Assembly (NCBI RefSeq): GCF_945952095.1
Contig: NZ_CAMFHL010000035.1
Coordinates: 1 to 43,576 of the forward strand
Origin: an uncultured Arsenicibacter sp.
GTDB taxonomy: Bacteria; Bacteroidota; Bacteroidia; Cytophagales; Spirosomataceae
Reading direction: 5' to 3'
Length of the DNA: 43,576 bases
Positions 16,977 to 24,843 of the stretch are shown one piece after another. Position numbers and translations under genes: made by a program. The first letter of the stretch is position 1. Each line of letters begins with the position of its first letter. The notes under the pieces were generated by a model, which saw only the letters and a program-made list of their open reading frames with translations, made no database searches and was not told the DNA's origin.

Positions 16977-18344
16977 ATGAACATCCGCGCCCGCCTCTCG
17001 ATCAGTTTTCTGCTTGTTGTCGCTGCCAACCTGATTATTTTCTCGCTGGTTATTTACGTCACCTCATCGTATTACCGGCGCAGCGATTTCTATAAGCGGC
17101 TGGCCGAAAAAGCGGTTGCCACCACGCGGCTGTTCGAACTGAGTAAAGTGAACGAGCCGCTCCTGCGCGTGATTGACAAATATAACCTGACGGCACTCCC
17201 CGAAGAACAGATTACCGTTTATGATCACAACAACCGCGTGGTCTACGCCAGCGATGACCGCCCCGACGAGATCGACGAGAGTAAGGAGCTACTCAACCAG
17301 ATCCGGCGCGAAAAAGAAGTCTGGCTCCAGCACAACGACCGCCAGGTAATCGGGCTGTACTATACTTTTAACCGGCAGAAACTAGTGATTGTGGCCTCAG
17401 CCTATGACGAATTCGGTCTGGCCGAACTTTATCAGCTTCGGGCCATTATTATTGTCGGGTTATTTATCAGCCTGACGCTGGTGGGCCTGACGGGCTGGTT
17501 TTACGCCGGCCGGACCCTCCGCCCGATCACCGATGTGATCCAACAGGTCGATACCATTACCGCCTCTAAACTCAATAAGCGGGTTAAGGCCAGTTATGAC
17601 GGCGACGAAATTGATCAGCTGGCCCATACCTTCAACCGGATGCTTGACCGGCTTCAGGCCGCCTTTGACCTCCAACGGAGTTTTGTGGCCAATGCCTCCC
17701 ACGAGCTGCGGACACCGCTCACGGTCATTACCGGCCAGATCGAAACTACACTCATTAAACCCCGCACTGTCGAAGAACACGAAGCCAAGTGGCGGGCTGT
17801 ACTGGAAACGATTCATCAGCTCAACAAACTGGCCAACGGGCTGCTGCAGCTGGCGCAGGTCAGCGTCGATAAAGCCGACAAGATCGACCGTGAAATTCCG
17901 GTTGATGAAGTGATTTACAGTGCAATGAAGCTGCTGACTACCCGCCACCCCGATTATCAGGTGACGTTTACCATCCAGACGGATACCGACGAACCGGATT
18001 TCCGCGTAACGGGTGACGAGTCGCTGCTGACCACTGCCTTTCTGAACCTGATGGAAAATGCCTGTAAGTTTTCCCCGAGCCAGAAAGTTGAGGTTATCCT
18101 CGGTGCTGACGACCGCTGGGTATTGATCCGGTTCAAAGATCGCGGACTGGGTATTGACAAAACGGATTTACCACATATTTTTGAGCCGTTTTTCAGAGCG
18201 GAAAACATACGGCACATCAAAGGGCACGGCATTGGCCTGCCGCTTACCCTCCGCATCGCCCAGATGCACAACGGTCAGCTAGCCGTTTTTTCGGAAATAA
18301 ACAAGGGTACCGTCATCACCTTTAAGCTCCCGAAACTTCTCTAA
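16977..18344 (+). CDS. HAMP-containing sensor histidine kinase
   Basis: A 455-residue membrane kinase. Transmembrane segments lie at about 9-31 and 155-176, with a periplasmic sensing part between. A HAMP domain follows (about 177-230), then HisKA with phosphoacceptor H242 in NASHELRTPLT, and an HATPase_c domain with N-box NLMENACKFS, G1 DRGLGI, F-box FEPFFRAE and G2 GHGIGL. It pairs with the response regulator 7 nt upstream. The signal is unknown. Its stop codon overlaps the first of the six 11-bp repeats, so the control region of the next operon begins inside this gene. Confidence 0.95.
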   Translation: MNIRARLSISFLLVVAANLIIFSLVIYVTSSYYRRSDFYKRLAEKAVATTRLFELSKVNEPLLRVIDKYNLTALPEEQITVYDHNNRVVYASDDRPDEIDESKELLNQIRREKEVWLQHNDRQVIGLYYTFNRQKLVIVASAYDEFGLAELYQLRAIIIVGLFISLTLVGLTGWFYAGRTLRPITDVIQQVDTITASKLNKRVKASYDGDEIDQLAHTFNRMLDRLQAAFDLQRSFVANASHELRTPLTVITGQIETTLIKPRTVEEHEAKWRAVLETIHQLNKLANGLLQLAQVSVDKADKIDREIPVDEVIYSAMKLLTTRHPDYQVTFTIQTDTDEPDFRVTGDESLLTTAFLNLMENACKFSPSQKVEVILGADDRWVLIRFKDRGLGIDKTDLPHIFEPFFRAENIRHIKGHGIGLPLTLRIAQMHNGQLAVFSEINKGTVITFKLPKLL

Positions 18345-18405
18345 TCGAATTCTAATCGGATTCTAACCGAACTCTCATGAGCTTCTAACTGACCTTTAAC
18401 CGGGC
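18340..18405 (+). promoter_or_regulatory. Six phased 11-bp repeats, probable response-regulator operator
   Basis: Units begin at 18340, 18351, 18362, 18373, 18384 and 18395, exactly 11 bp apart: TCTAATCGAAT, TCTAATCGGAT, TCTAACCGAAC, TCTCATGAGCT, TCTAACTGACC, TTTAACCGGGC. Head-to-tail repeats at one helical turn are the hallmark of OmpR/PhoB-type binding. The block ends where a -33 element should lie for the -7 octamer at 18422. The regulator is inferred to be the one encoded at 16286-16969. Confidence 0.7.
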
Positions 18406-18421
18406 CGGTCGTATGGCTGTG

Positions 18422-18429
18422 TAATTTTG
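18422..18429 (+). promoter_or_regulatory. -7 element of an activator-type promoter for 18460-20443
   Basis: TAATTTTG is an exact -7 element, 30 nt before the ATG at 18460. At 19-21 nt upstream there is no TTG; the last operator repeat occupies that place instead. This is the arrangement of an activator-dependent promoter. Confidence 0.65.
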
Positions 18430-18459
18430 CCAGTGGAAGATCGGACACGATAATACGTT

Positions 18460-18768
18460 ATGAACAGCACGATAAGCAACGACTATAAGCCATCCGGCGC
18501 GCTGGTGAACTGGGTCTCTGTGTGGGGCTTGATTGCGGCTATCGTCGGCTTTAATCTCTATACCGAATACCGGCAGGATGTCAGTTCACGGCGGACGTAC
18601 CGGGCACAGATCGAGGCGCAGAACCGTGCCATCGACTCGCTGCAGGCGGCCAAAGCGCATCTGAATCAACGGCTCATGGAAACTAAGTCGGCCCTGAATC
18701 AATGTCAGACGTCGCGTACGAATCCGGGCACGGGCAATCAGTCAACTATGTTAAATACGGGGTATTAA
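18460..18768 (+). CDS. Small single-pass membrane protein with coiled coil, unknown function
   Basis: A 102-residue protein that I do not recognise as a named family. A transmembrane helix lies at about residues 16-35 (LVNWVSVWGLIAAIVGFNLY). It is followed by a charged heptad-like segment (YRQDVSSRRTYRAQIEAQNR to KSALNQ) that looks like a coiled coil, and a Ser/Asn/Thr-rich tail. It is the first gene after the repeat-type operator and lies 52 nt before the SulP transporter, so it is likely part of the same regulated operon. It could be a transporter partner or a small envelope protein. Confidence 0.65.
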   Translation: MNSTISNDYKPSGALVNWVSVWGLIAAIVGFNLYTEYRQDVSSRRTYRAQIEAQNRAIDSLQAAKAHLNQRLMETKSALNQCQTSRTNPGTGNQSTMLNTGY

Positions 18769-18820
18769 CTAAGCACGACCAGGCAAGAGAGCGCTTTACA
18801 TCACCCTTAACAAGTTACTA

Positions 18821-20443
18821 ATGAATCGGCTACAACAAACCAAAGGGCTTACGCGGGAATACCTTCAGGGCGACATCAGGGGCGGAGTCATTTCCTTTCT
18901 GGTGGCCGTACCGCTCTGTCTGGGCATCGCTCTGGCTTCCGGCGCTCCCCTTTTCTCAGGCATTCTCGCAGGCATTGTGGGAGGACTGGTTGTCGGTTCA
19001 TTCAGCCGCTCATCGCTCAGTATTTCGGGGCCCGAAGCAGGGTTGATCGTGGTAGTATTGGGGGCGCTCGAAACACTGGGTTCATTTCCGGCAGTGTTAC
19101 TGGCAACGAGTCTGGCCGGTATCATGCAGATCGGTTTCGGATTTGCCCGCGTCGGTATTATCAGCAACTTTTTCCCCTCAACGGTGATTAAAGGCATGCT
19201 GGCCGGCATCGGTATCATCCTGATTATAAAGCAGATTCCTCATCTGGTTGGCTACGATGCCGATGCCGCTGAAGAATATATTCTGCTCCCGAATCAGGGC
19301 ATCGATATTATTGATCAGTTTATGCTGGCGTTCGGTCAGTTCAACCTGGCAGCCATGCTCATTGCGGCCGTATCGCTGAGCTTGTTCTGGCTGTTTGACA
19401 AACCGGCTGTAAAGCAGCACCGGATTCTGAAAAGTGTACCGACGGCGTTGGTTGTGGTAATAACCGGCATTCTGATCAATGAGGTACTGAAAACGTTTTT
19501 TCCGGATATGGCCCTGCGTGGTAATCATCTGGTACAGTTACCGGTACCCGCCAGTTCAGCGGATTACCTGAAGCTGCTGACGTTTCCGGACTTTTCGCAG
19601 CTGACAAACCCGATGGTCTACGCCTCAGCCCTGTCGATTGCGCTGGTTGCCAGTCTGGAAGCCCTGCTGGCCATCGAAGCAACCGATAATCTGGACCCGC
19701 TGAAGCGCAAAACGCCGACCGATCATGAGCTGAAGGCCCAGGGAATCGGCAACATACTCAGCGGACTTGTCGGCGGATTACCCCTGACCTCAGTCATTGT
19801 CCGCAGCACCGTCAGCTTAAACGCCGGTGCCCGTACCAAAATAGCCGCACTGATTCATGGTTCACTGCTGCTGGTCTGCGTGCTGGCCATTCCAACAACG
19901 CTGAACCTGATTCCGTGGGCGTCACTGGCCTCCATCCTGCTGATTACCGGTTACCGGCTGGCGAGCCTGACCATTTTCAGGCAGTTGTTTGACCAGGGCT
20001 TATCGAAATTTATGCCTTTTGTCACGACGGTTGCCGCGATTCTGCTGACCGACCTGCTGACAGGCATTGCCATCGGGATGGCCGTCGGGATTTTCTTTAT
20101 CCTGCGCGACAATTACCGTAAAGGCCATCAGATTGATACGACACAAACAGACGGGAAACCGCATATCCGCATCCGGTTAGGCGAACACGTTTCCTTTTTA
20201 AATAAAGCCGGCATTGCCGATATGCTCCGCAGCGTACCCGACAATGCCATTGTAGAAATTGACAGTTCACGATCGACGTACATCGACAACGATGTGCTGG
20301 AGCTGATCCGGAATTTCAAGGCGACGGCGCAGGCGCGTAACATTCACCTGATTTTCTACAAAGCTCCGGCCAGCCGTTCAGCCATATCGTCGGCCTTTCC
20401 GTTTTCGAACGTAACCCATGAGCTGACTCAGAGAGTGTTTTAG
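18821..20443 (+). CDS. SulP/SLC26 family inorganic anion transporter
   Basis: A 540-residue transporter with 10-14 hydrophobic segments and a cytoplasmic C-terminal STAS domain (about residues 430-540; NAIVEIDSSRSTYIDNDVLELI). The N-terminal block GDIRGGVISFLVAVPLCLGIALASGAP and the later GLVGGLPLTSVIVRS are typical of SulP proteins carrying sulfate, bicarbonate or other small anions. The substrate cannot be read from sequence; no carbonic anhydrase gene is adjacent, which would have hinted at bicarbonate. It probably belongs to the operon controlled by the two-component system just upstream and is closed by the terminator at 20467. Confidence 0.92.
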   Translation: MNRLQQTKGLTREYLQGDIRGGVISFLVAVPLCLGIALASGAPLFSGILAGIVGGLVVGSFSRSSLSISGPEAGLIVVVLGALETLGSFPAVLLATSLAGIMQIGFGFARVGIISNFFPSTVIKGMLAGIGIILIIKQIPHLVGYDADAAEEYILLPNQGIDIIDQFMLAFGQFNLAAMLIAAVSLSLFWLFDKPAVKQHRILKSVPTALVVVITGILINEVLKTFFPDMALRGNHLVQLPVPASSADYLKLLTFPDFSQLTNPMVYASALSIALVASLEALLAIEATDNLDPLKRKTPTDHELKAQGIGNILSGLVGGLPLTSVIVRSTVSLNAGARTKIAALIHGSLLLVCVLAIPTTLNLIPWASLASILLITGYRLASLTIFRQLFDQGLSKFMPFVTTVAAILLTDLLTGIAIGMAVGIFFILRDNYRKGHQIDTTQTDGKPHIRIRLGEHVSFLNKAGIADMLRSVPDNAIVEIDSSRSTYIDNDVLELIRNFKATAQARNIHLIFYKAPASRSAISSAFPFSNVTHELTQRVF

Positions 20444-20466
20444 GTAACGATTAATAGAGTGGTTAG

Positions 20467-20500
20467 AATAGCCAGTGGTATAGAGCCGCTGGCTATTTTT
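20467..20500 (+). terminator. Rho-independent terminator after the SulP gene
   Basis: AATAGCCAG (20467-20475) pairs with CTGGCTATT (20489-20497), with further GG/CC pairing inside, followed by a T run. It lies 24 bp after the stop codon. Confidence 0.8.
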
Positions 20501-20689
20501 GTTTTCTGCCCATACTCACACTCAAATAAAAACATTGATAATCAGCCACTTAACCAACAAATAAACCCATAAACGACAGCGTTTTTTCTATGATTTCTAT
20601 GTGGTAATGTGGTAAATCAGTTTCGCGTTTTCACAAACTATTTTCCGGCGATCCCTGTATTAGAACAAAGCCCTTACGCGCTCTGCGTT

Positions 20690-21892
20690 ATGTCTGCGAA
20701 TACGTACCGTTATCAGCTGCCCAAAAAAGCGATTAAGTCGGACTGCCCGAACTGCGGCCCGAAGCATCGGCGTACGCTCAGCCGCTACATTGATACGACT
20801 ACCGGCGAGCCCCTACCCGATCAGTACGGCCGCTGCGACCGCGAAAGCAACTGCGGCTATCACCTGAGTCCGTACCATAAAGGTCCGTCGGGGAAATCGT
20901 ATGCGCAGGAGGTATGGGCCCGTAATTCGGTGGGACCTATCGCGAAAGAGTGGTTTACGGTTGCGGGGCGTCAGAAGTACCGGGGCATTGGCCGGCAAAC
21001 GATCCTGACCGACCTCATTCAGATGGAGGGTGCTACCCTCGAACAGGCAGAACGCGTAGTCGCCTATATTTTTGACCAGCCGGCCCGCGCACCGTTATCA
21101 GTAGTTCCGGCGGGTAAGCTGTGTACGATTCCCGATGAGGTGCTGCACCAATCGTTGGGCCATTATGAACGCAACCAGTTTGCGGTGCTCCTGCGGAATC
21201 ATTTCGGCACCGACGTAGCCGACGACCTGCTGAAGCGGTTTAACATCGGTACGTCAGGCCGCTGGCCGGGGGCGTGTGTGTTCTGGTACATCGACGAACG
21301 GCAGCGGGTACGGGGCGGCCAGATCAAACTGTTCGACGAGACGTTTCATACCGTAAAATATATCTTCCGTGACGGCGAAAAACGAAGCGCGACCACCTGG
21401 GTGCATTCGGCCTATGCCCGCCGCTGCGACCAGCAGAACCTGCCTTATCCGGCATGGCTGGCCGAGTATCTGGATGAGCAGAACGACGTTCAGAAATCAC
21501 CCTGCCTCTTCGGATTACCTCAGTTACAGGATGCGTCACCGGAGAAGCCCGTTGCCATTGTGGAGGCACCCAAAACAGCCGTGGTCAGTACGCCTTATTT
21601 CCCGGATTTTATCTGGCTGGCGGTTGGTGCCCTTTCGTACCTCAACGCTGACCGGCTGGCACCGGTCCGTAACCGGCGCATCGAGCTGTTTCCCGACCTG
21701 TCCAGAGACGGCAGTGCGTTTGAGCGCTGGAATCGGGTAGCCAACGAGCTGATGGGCCTTGGTTTCCGCATCACGGTTTCGACCTATCTGGAAGAAAACG
21801 CCACCCAACCCGAAAAGGACGCCGGCCTCGACCTCGCCGATTTCCTGCTCGATCAGGGGTTAGGGGCCTATTATGAAGGAGAGTTCTGGTAG
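20690..21892 (+). CDS. DUF6371-like protein with zinc finger and Toprim-like part (primase-related)
   Basis: A 400-residue protein with an N-terminal zinc-finger-like region (CPNCGPKHRRT ... GRCDRESNCGYH; four cysteines plus histidines) similar to the zinc-binding part of bacterial primases. The C-terminal half contains VAIVEAPKTAVVS and IELFPDLSRDGSAFERW, which match the beta strands of a degraded Toprim fold (E, then D-x-D-like). Such proteins (DUF6371 with DUF3991-like character) are common in Bacteroidota, often on mobile elements. I chose ATG 20690 (MSANTYRYQL). No replicon genes surround it. The role is unknown; primase-like activity is an inference. Confidence 0.65.
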   Translation: MSANTYRYQLPKKAIKSDCPNCGPKHRRTLSRYIDTTTGEPLPDQYGRCDRESNCGYHLSPYHKGPSGKSYAQEVWARNSVGPIAKEWFTVAGRQKYRGIGRQTILTDLIQMEGATLEQAERVVAYIFDQPARAPLSVVPAGKLCTIPDEVLHQSLGHYERNQFAVLLRNHFGTDVADDLLKRFNIGTSGRWPGACVFWYIDERQRVRGGQIKLFDETFHTVKYIFRDGEKRSATTWVHSAYARRCDQQNLPYPAWLAEYLDEQNDVQKSPCLFGLPQLQDASPEKPVAIVEAPKTAVVSTPYFPDFIWLAVGALSYLNADRLAPVRNRRIELFPDLSRDGSAFERWNRVANELMGLGFRITVSTYLEENATQPEKDAGLDLADFLLDQGLGAYYEGEFW

Positions 21893-21893
21893 G

Positions 21894-22354
21894 TCAGTCA
21901 GGCGTTTTTAAGAGATACCGCTGATCATAGCTAATGCCGGCACGGTCTAAAAAACGCTGATATTCGTCTGTAAATGACTGTTTCTGGTGGTGTTCTTCCT
22001 GGCGTTCGATGTATTGAATGACAGTTGGCAGCTGGCTTTTACTGTACGAAAATGCGCCATACCCTTCCTGCCACGCAAACCGACCGACTGTTAACTGCTC
22101 CGTATTAATCCATTTTGATGAGCCCTGCTTTGTTTTTGCATCAGTTCGGCAATACTTTGGTCCGGCCGCATGCCAACCAGCAGATGGATATGGTCGGGCA
22201 TACCGTTGATAGCGATCATCGTATGGCCATGATGCTGAATAATGCCGGTTATGTAGGTATAGAGCCGGTATTTCCACGACGGATGGATGACCGCCGCCCG
22301 GAATTTCACGGCAAACACAAATTGAATGTGCAGTTGGGTGTATGTATTAGCCAT
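21894..22354 (-). pseudogene. IS200-like REP-associated tyrosine transposase (RAYT), frameshifted
   Basis: Two overlapping minus-strand frames together make one Y1 transposase. The first (from 22354) gives MANTYTQLHIQFVFAVKFR and the HUH motif GMPDHIHLLVG. The second (to 21894) gives KTKQGSSKWINTEQL, the catalytic-Tyr region LPTVIQYIERQEEHH and a normal end. They join if one A is added to the A5 run near 22131, so the gene has a 1-nt deletion. Total length would be about 152 residues, right for a TnpA-REP. There is no IS200 hairpin end; a REP array lies immediately upstream. A -1 slip at AAA could restore the protein, but this is not usual for the family. Confidence 0.85.
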
Positions 22355-22430
22355 AGCAGGAAAGGTTATGCCTCTGAGACGTTCTCATGCTATGTTTGTA
22401 ACATAACCCCTTTAGATAATCCCGTGATGT

Positions 22431-22560
22431 GTTGCGTACCTGACGGCACGCATGGATTCGGAACGATGGCCGGTTCACGCCGTTAATTTGCTACCTGCCA
22501 CCTGCTACCGACGCTGCGCTGTTACGGCCCTACGGGCCTGTTTTGCCCGGCAATTCAAAT
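22431..22560 (-). repeat. Inverted REP-like unit and tail next to the RAYT gene
   Basis: On the minus strand, 22455-22431 reads like a diverged copy of the array unit (CCATGCGTGCCGTCAGGTAC versus CCATTGTCCCGTCAGGGAC). Bases 22489-22521 are, in reverse complement, nearly the exact tail of the array unit (CAGCGCAGCGTCGGTAGCAG and GGCAGGTAGC). A separate perfect hairpin GGCCC-TAC-GGGCC lies at 22526-22538. Confidence 0.7.
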
Positions 22561-22576
22561 TGCCGCAATCCCATGC

Positions 22577-22920
22577 GTTATCCATTGTCCCGTCAGGGAC
22601 ACAACAGCGCAGCGTCGGTAGCAGGTCGGTGGCAGGTAGCACGTCGGGGCAACACAACCCCACCCATCCATTGTCCCGTCAGGGACACAACAGCGCAGCG
22701 TCGGTAGCAGGTCGGTAGCCGGTAGCACGTCGGGGCAACACCACCCCACCCATCCAATGTCCCGTCAGGGACACAACAGCGCAGCGTCGGTAGCAACAGC
22801 GTCGGTAGCATATCAGCACCACCACCACCCATCCAATGTCCCGTCAGGGACACAACAGCGCAGCGTCGGTAGCAGGTCGGTAGCACATCGGTAACACATC
22901 GGTAACACATCGGTGGTAAA
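22577..22920 (+). repeat. REP array: four tandem copies of an 86-bp unit
   Basis: Four copies of the perfect palindrome GTCCC-GTCA-GGGAC at 22587, 22673, 22759 and 22838 (steps of 86, 86 and 79 bp). Each is followed by ACAACAGCGCAGCGTCGGTA and runs of GGTAGCA/GTCGG, and preceded by CATCCA. The array ends in three 11-bp tandem units CGGTAACACAT-like (22887-22915). Sitting 230 bp upstream of a RAYT gene, this is the arrangement of a REP/BIME cluster. Confidence 0.85.
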
Positions 22921-22977
22921 CCAACACCCCCGCAATTTCCATTTGTGCCGCAGGTACAATACAAACCGACGATTCGG

Positions 22978-22985
22978 TATCTTTG
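22978..22985 (+). promoter_or_regulatory. -7 element upstream of the cysteine desulfurase gene
   Basis: TATCTTTG is an exact -7 match just beyond the REP array. There is no TTG at the usual distance upstream. The leader to ATG 23081 would be about 90 nt. Confidence 0.45.
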
Positions 22986-23080
22986 CCTTATACCGGCCAC
23001 CACCACAGGTTAGCCAGGGCAATACCATTCGCCTCGCCTGTGTGTGCGGCCTGATGACACTTGATATTCGGATTTGCGTT

Positions 23081-24238
23081 ATGATTTACCTCGATAACAA
23101 TGCAACGACCCGCATTGACCCGCGCGTGCTGGAAACGATGATGCCGTTTCTGACGGACAATTTCGCCAATGCCGCGAGTACGCACCCGTTTGGGGTAACG
23201 GCTCACGATGCCGTAAAAACCGCCCGGCAGCAGATTGCGGACTTATTGGGTTGTGAAACACACGAGCTGGTATTCACGTCGGGTGCTACCGAAGCCATCA
23301 ATCTGGCGATCAAGGGCGTTGCTGAAAACTACCGGCAGAAAGGATCGGACCGGCGTACCGGACACATCGTTACGGTGCAGACGGAACACAAAGCGGTCCT
23401 CGATGTATGCCACTATCTGGAAAAACAAGGGTTCGAGGTTACGTATCTGCCCGTGCAGCCGAACGGGCTGCTGGACCTGAACGACCTAAAAGACGCCCTC
23501 CGCTCAGATACAATTTTGGTATCGGTAATGCTGGCCAATAACGAAACCGGCGTCATTCAACCCATTGAGGAAATCGCCCGGCTCGCCCACGAAGCGGGCG
23601 CGTTATTTATGACAGACGCCACGCAGGCAGTGGGTAAGTTGCCGATTGATGTGGATAACTTAGGTATAGACCTGCTAACCTTCTCGGCCCACAAGTTTTA
23701 TGGCCCCAAAGGTATTGGCGGTTTGTTTATTCGTCAGCGTCGGCCGAACAAAGTGAAGCTCGAAGCCTTGTTGCACGGGGGTGGGCATGAGCGCGGCCTC
23801 CGCAGCGGCACGCTGAATGTGCCGGGCATTGTGGGTATGGGCATGGCGGCTAAGCTTGCTCCGGTTGCAGATGTAAAGGAGACGCAATATGTTGCGTCTC
23901 TACGGGACCGGCTGGAAACCGAACTGCTGGCCATTCCCGGCACCCGCGTAAACGGGTCGCGCGAACACCGGCTGTATAACACAACCAATATTTATTTTGA
24001 AAACTGTGATTCTGACGCCCTGATTATGGGTCTGGAAGGCATTGCCGTTTCCAACGGTTCGGCCTGCACAGCGGCATCCATTGACCCTTCGCACGTCTTG
24101 CTGGCTATGGGTCTGAACGAAACCGAAGCCTTTTCGTGCCTGCGGTTCAGCCTCGGGCGGTTTACAACGCAAGCGGACATTACCGCAACAGTGAAAGCCG
24201 TTAAAGAAGTGGTGGAGAGCCTGCGGGCGCTGGTGTAA
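23081..24238 (+). CDS. Cysteine desulfurase (IscS/NifS family)
   Basis: A 385-residue PLP enzyme that takes sulfur from L-cysteine and passes it as persulfide to Fe-S, tRNA-thiolation or other sulfur acceptors. PLP-binding features are H104 in TEHKAVLD, the D179 region in MTDATQAVGK and Schiff-base K205 in FSAHKFYGPKG; the persulfide Cys is C329 in SNGSACTA. The start is ATG 23081 (MIYLDNNATT), the classic family start. A REP-like hairpin (23879-23900) lies within the coding sequence and encodes ETQYVAS without breaking the frame. It is near, but on the other strand from, the dndC-like gene; DndA/IscS activity is what DndC needs, so a link is possible but unproven. Confidence 0.93.
   Translation: MIYLDNNATTRIDPRVLETMMPFLTDNFANAASTHPFGVTAHDAVKTARQQIADLLGCETHELVFTSGATEAINLAIKGVAENYRQKGSDRRTGHIVTVQTEHKAVLDVCHYLEKQGFEVTYLPVQPNGLLDLNDLKDALRSDTILVSVMLANNETGVIQPIEEIARLAHEAGALFMTDATQAVGKLPIDVDNLGIDLLTFSAHKFYGPKGIGGLFIRQRRPNKVKLEALLHGGGHERGLRSGTLNVPGIVGMGMAAKLAPVADVKETQYVASLRDRLETELLAIPGTRVNGSREHRLYNTTNIYFENCDSDALIMGLEGIAVSNGSACTAASIDPSHVLLAMGLNETEAFSCLRFSLGRFTTQADITATVKAVKEVVESLRALV
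23879..23903 (-). repeat. GTAG-headed GAGACGCAA hairpin inside the desulfurase gene
   Basis: Perfect 9-bp inverted repeat GAGACGCAA / TTGCGTCTC with a 4-nt loop. On the minus strand it is preceded by GTA so that GTAG heads the hairpin, as in REP sequences. An intergenic copy is at 40416-40440. Here it lies in frame within residues 267-274. Confidence 0.8.
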
Positions 24239-24366
24239 TAGCAACATCCTGCTTAACTTTAAATTTGCAGGGTTTATCAGAGTTTATAGCTTGTTTTTAG
24301 AAGCCACTGGTGAAAATGGTTTATGCCATTTACGGTTACTTTCTCTTGCAAAATCACCAGAAGATT

Positions 24367-24501
24367 ATGAGGTACTTGTCAATAATTGAAGCAGAACACC
24401 TGGGAGAACACCGCTTACGACTCAAGTTCTCGGATGAAACCTCACAGGTTGTTGACTTCGGGCCATTTTTGCATAATCACCCGCATCCAAGGTACTCTTA
24501 A
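24367..24501 (+). pseudogene. DUF2442-family gene remnant (N-terminal part only)
   Basis: An open frame of 44 residues begins MRYLSIIEAEHLGEHRLRLK and continues FSDETSQVVDFGPFL, the typical start of small DUF2442 proteins, but ends after HNHPHPRYS rather than at the usual 75-90 residues. The lost C-terminus points to truncation. It is the first feature of the low-GC block. Just upstream (about 24240-24390) another frame runs into it without a clear start and may also be a remnant; I cannot name it. Confidence 0.5.
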
Positions 24502-24611
24502 ATGACTCACGAAACGACTGCCGTAAATTATTCAGTAAGGTTACAAAACCGTTCTGCTCCGTAGCCGAAAAATCGTGTAAAATTTTGAAATAGTAAGCGC
24601 CTTCGGAGGCT
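24490..24611 (-). pseudogene. Continuation of the split small gene in a second frame
   Basis: On the minus strand the frame reads KNKASEGAYYFKILHDFSAT and on through EQNGFVTLLNNLRQSFRESF, with no start of its own. It joins the upstream frame ending at 24612 if one A is removed from the A5 run near 24617. It overlaps the DUF2442 remnant at its end, which suggests a rearrangement junction near 24485-24500. Function unknown. Confidence 0.35.
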
Positions 24612-24843
24612 TTATTTTTGATAAGGCTCCGAATTGATCAGTCGCTGTATTTCTTCAGCAGTCTGTTTTGATTTTTCTACAGAGCCAAGTTTCGATATTA
24701 CGTTTGGGTACTCGTACAACCCATCTATCCCCTTTTTACCTCGCCAATTATTACCCAAAATAAGCAAATCTCCTTGCTCGTTGATTTCGTACATCACATA
24801 AGTGTCTCCATCCTGGGCAATAGCCACGTTATTTTCCCACTTA

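Noticed and set aside
22091..22277. Programmed frameshift in the RAYT gene
   Set aside because: A single AAA slip is conceivable, but the gene class is not known for it and there is no stimulatory structure I can see; a deletion in the A-run is simpler.
22577..22920. Possible CRISPR array
   Set aside because: Unit length is 79-86 bp with near-identical sequence between palindromes; there are no unique spacers and no cas genes.
22555..23028. Minus-strand open frames of 64-137 codons across the repeat array
   Set aside because: They are translations of the REP units (repeating CYRRCAVVSLTG-like strings) in shifting frames, because the unit length is not a multiple of three. No family match or start context.
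24310..24501. Start of the DUF2442 remnant at an ATG at 24310-24325
   Set aside because: The family start pattern begins at ATG 24367; upstream residues do not fit the family.
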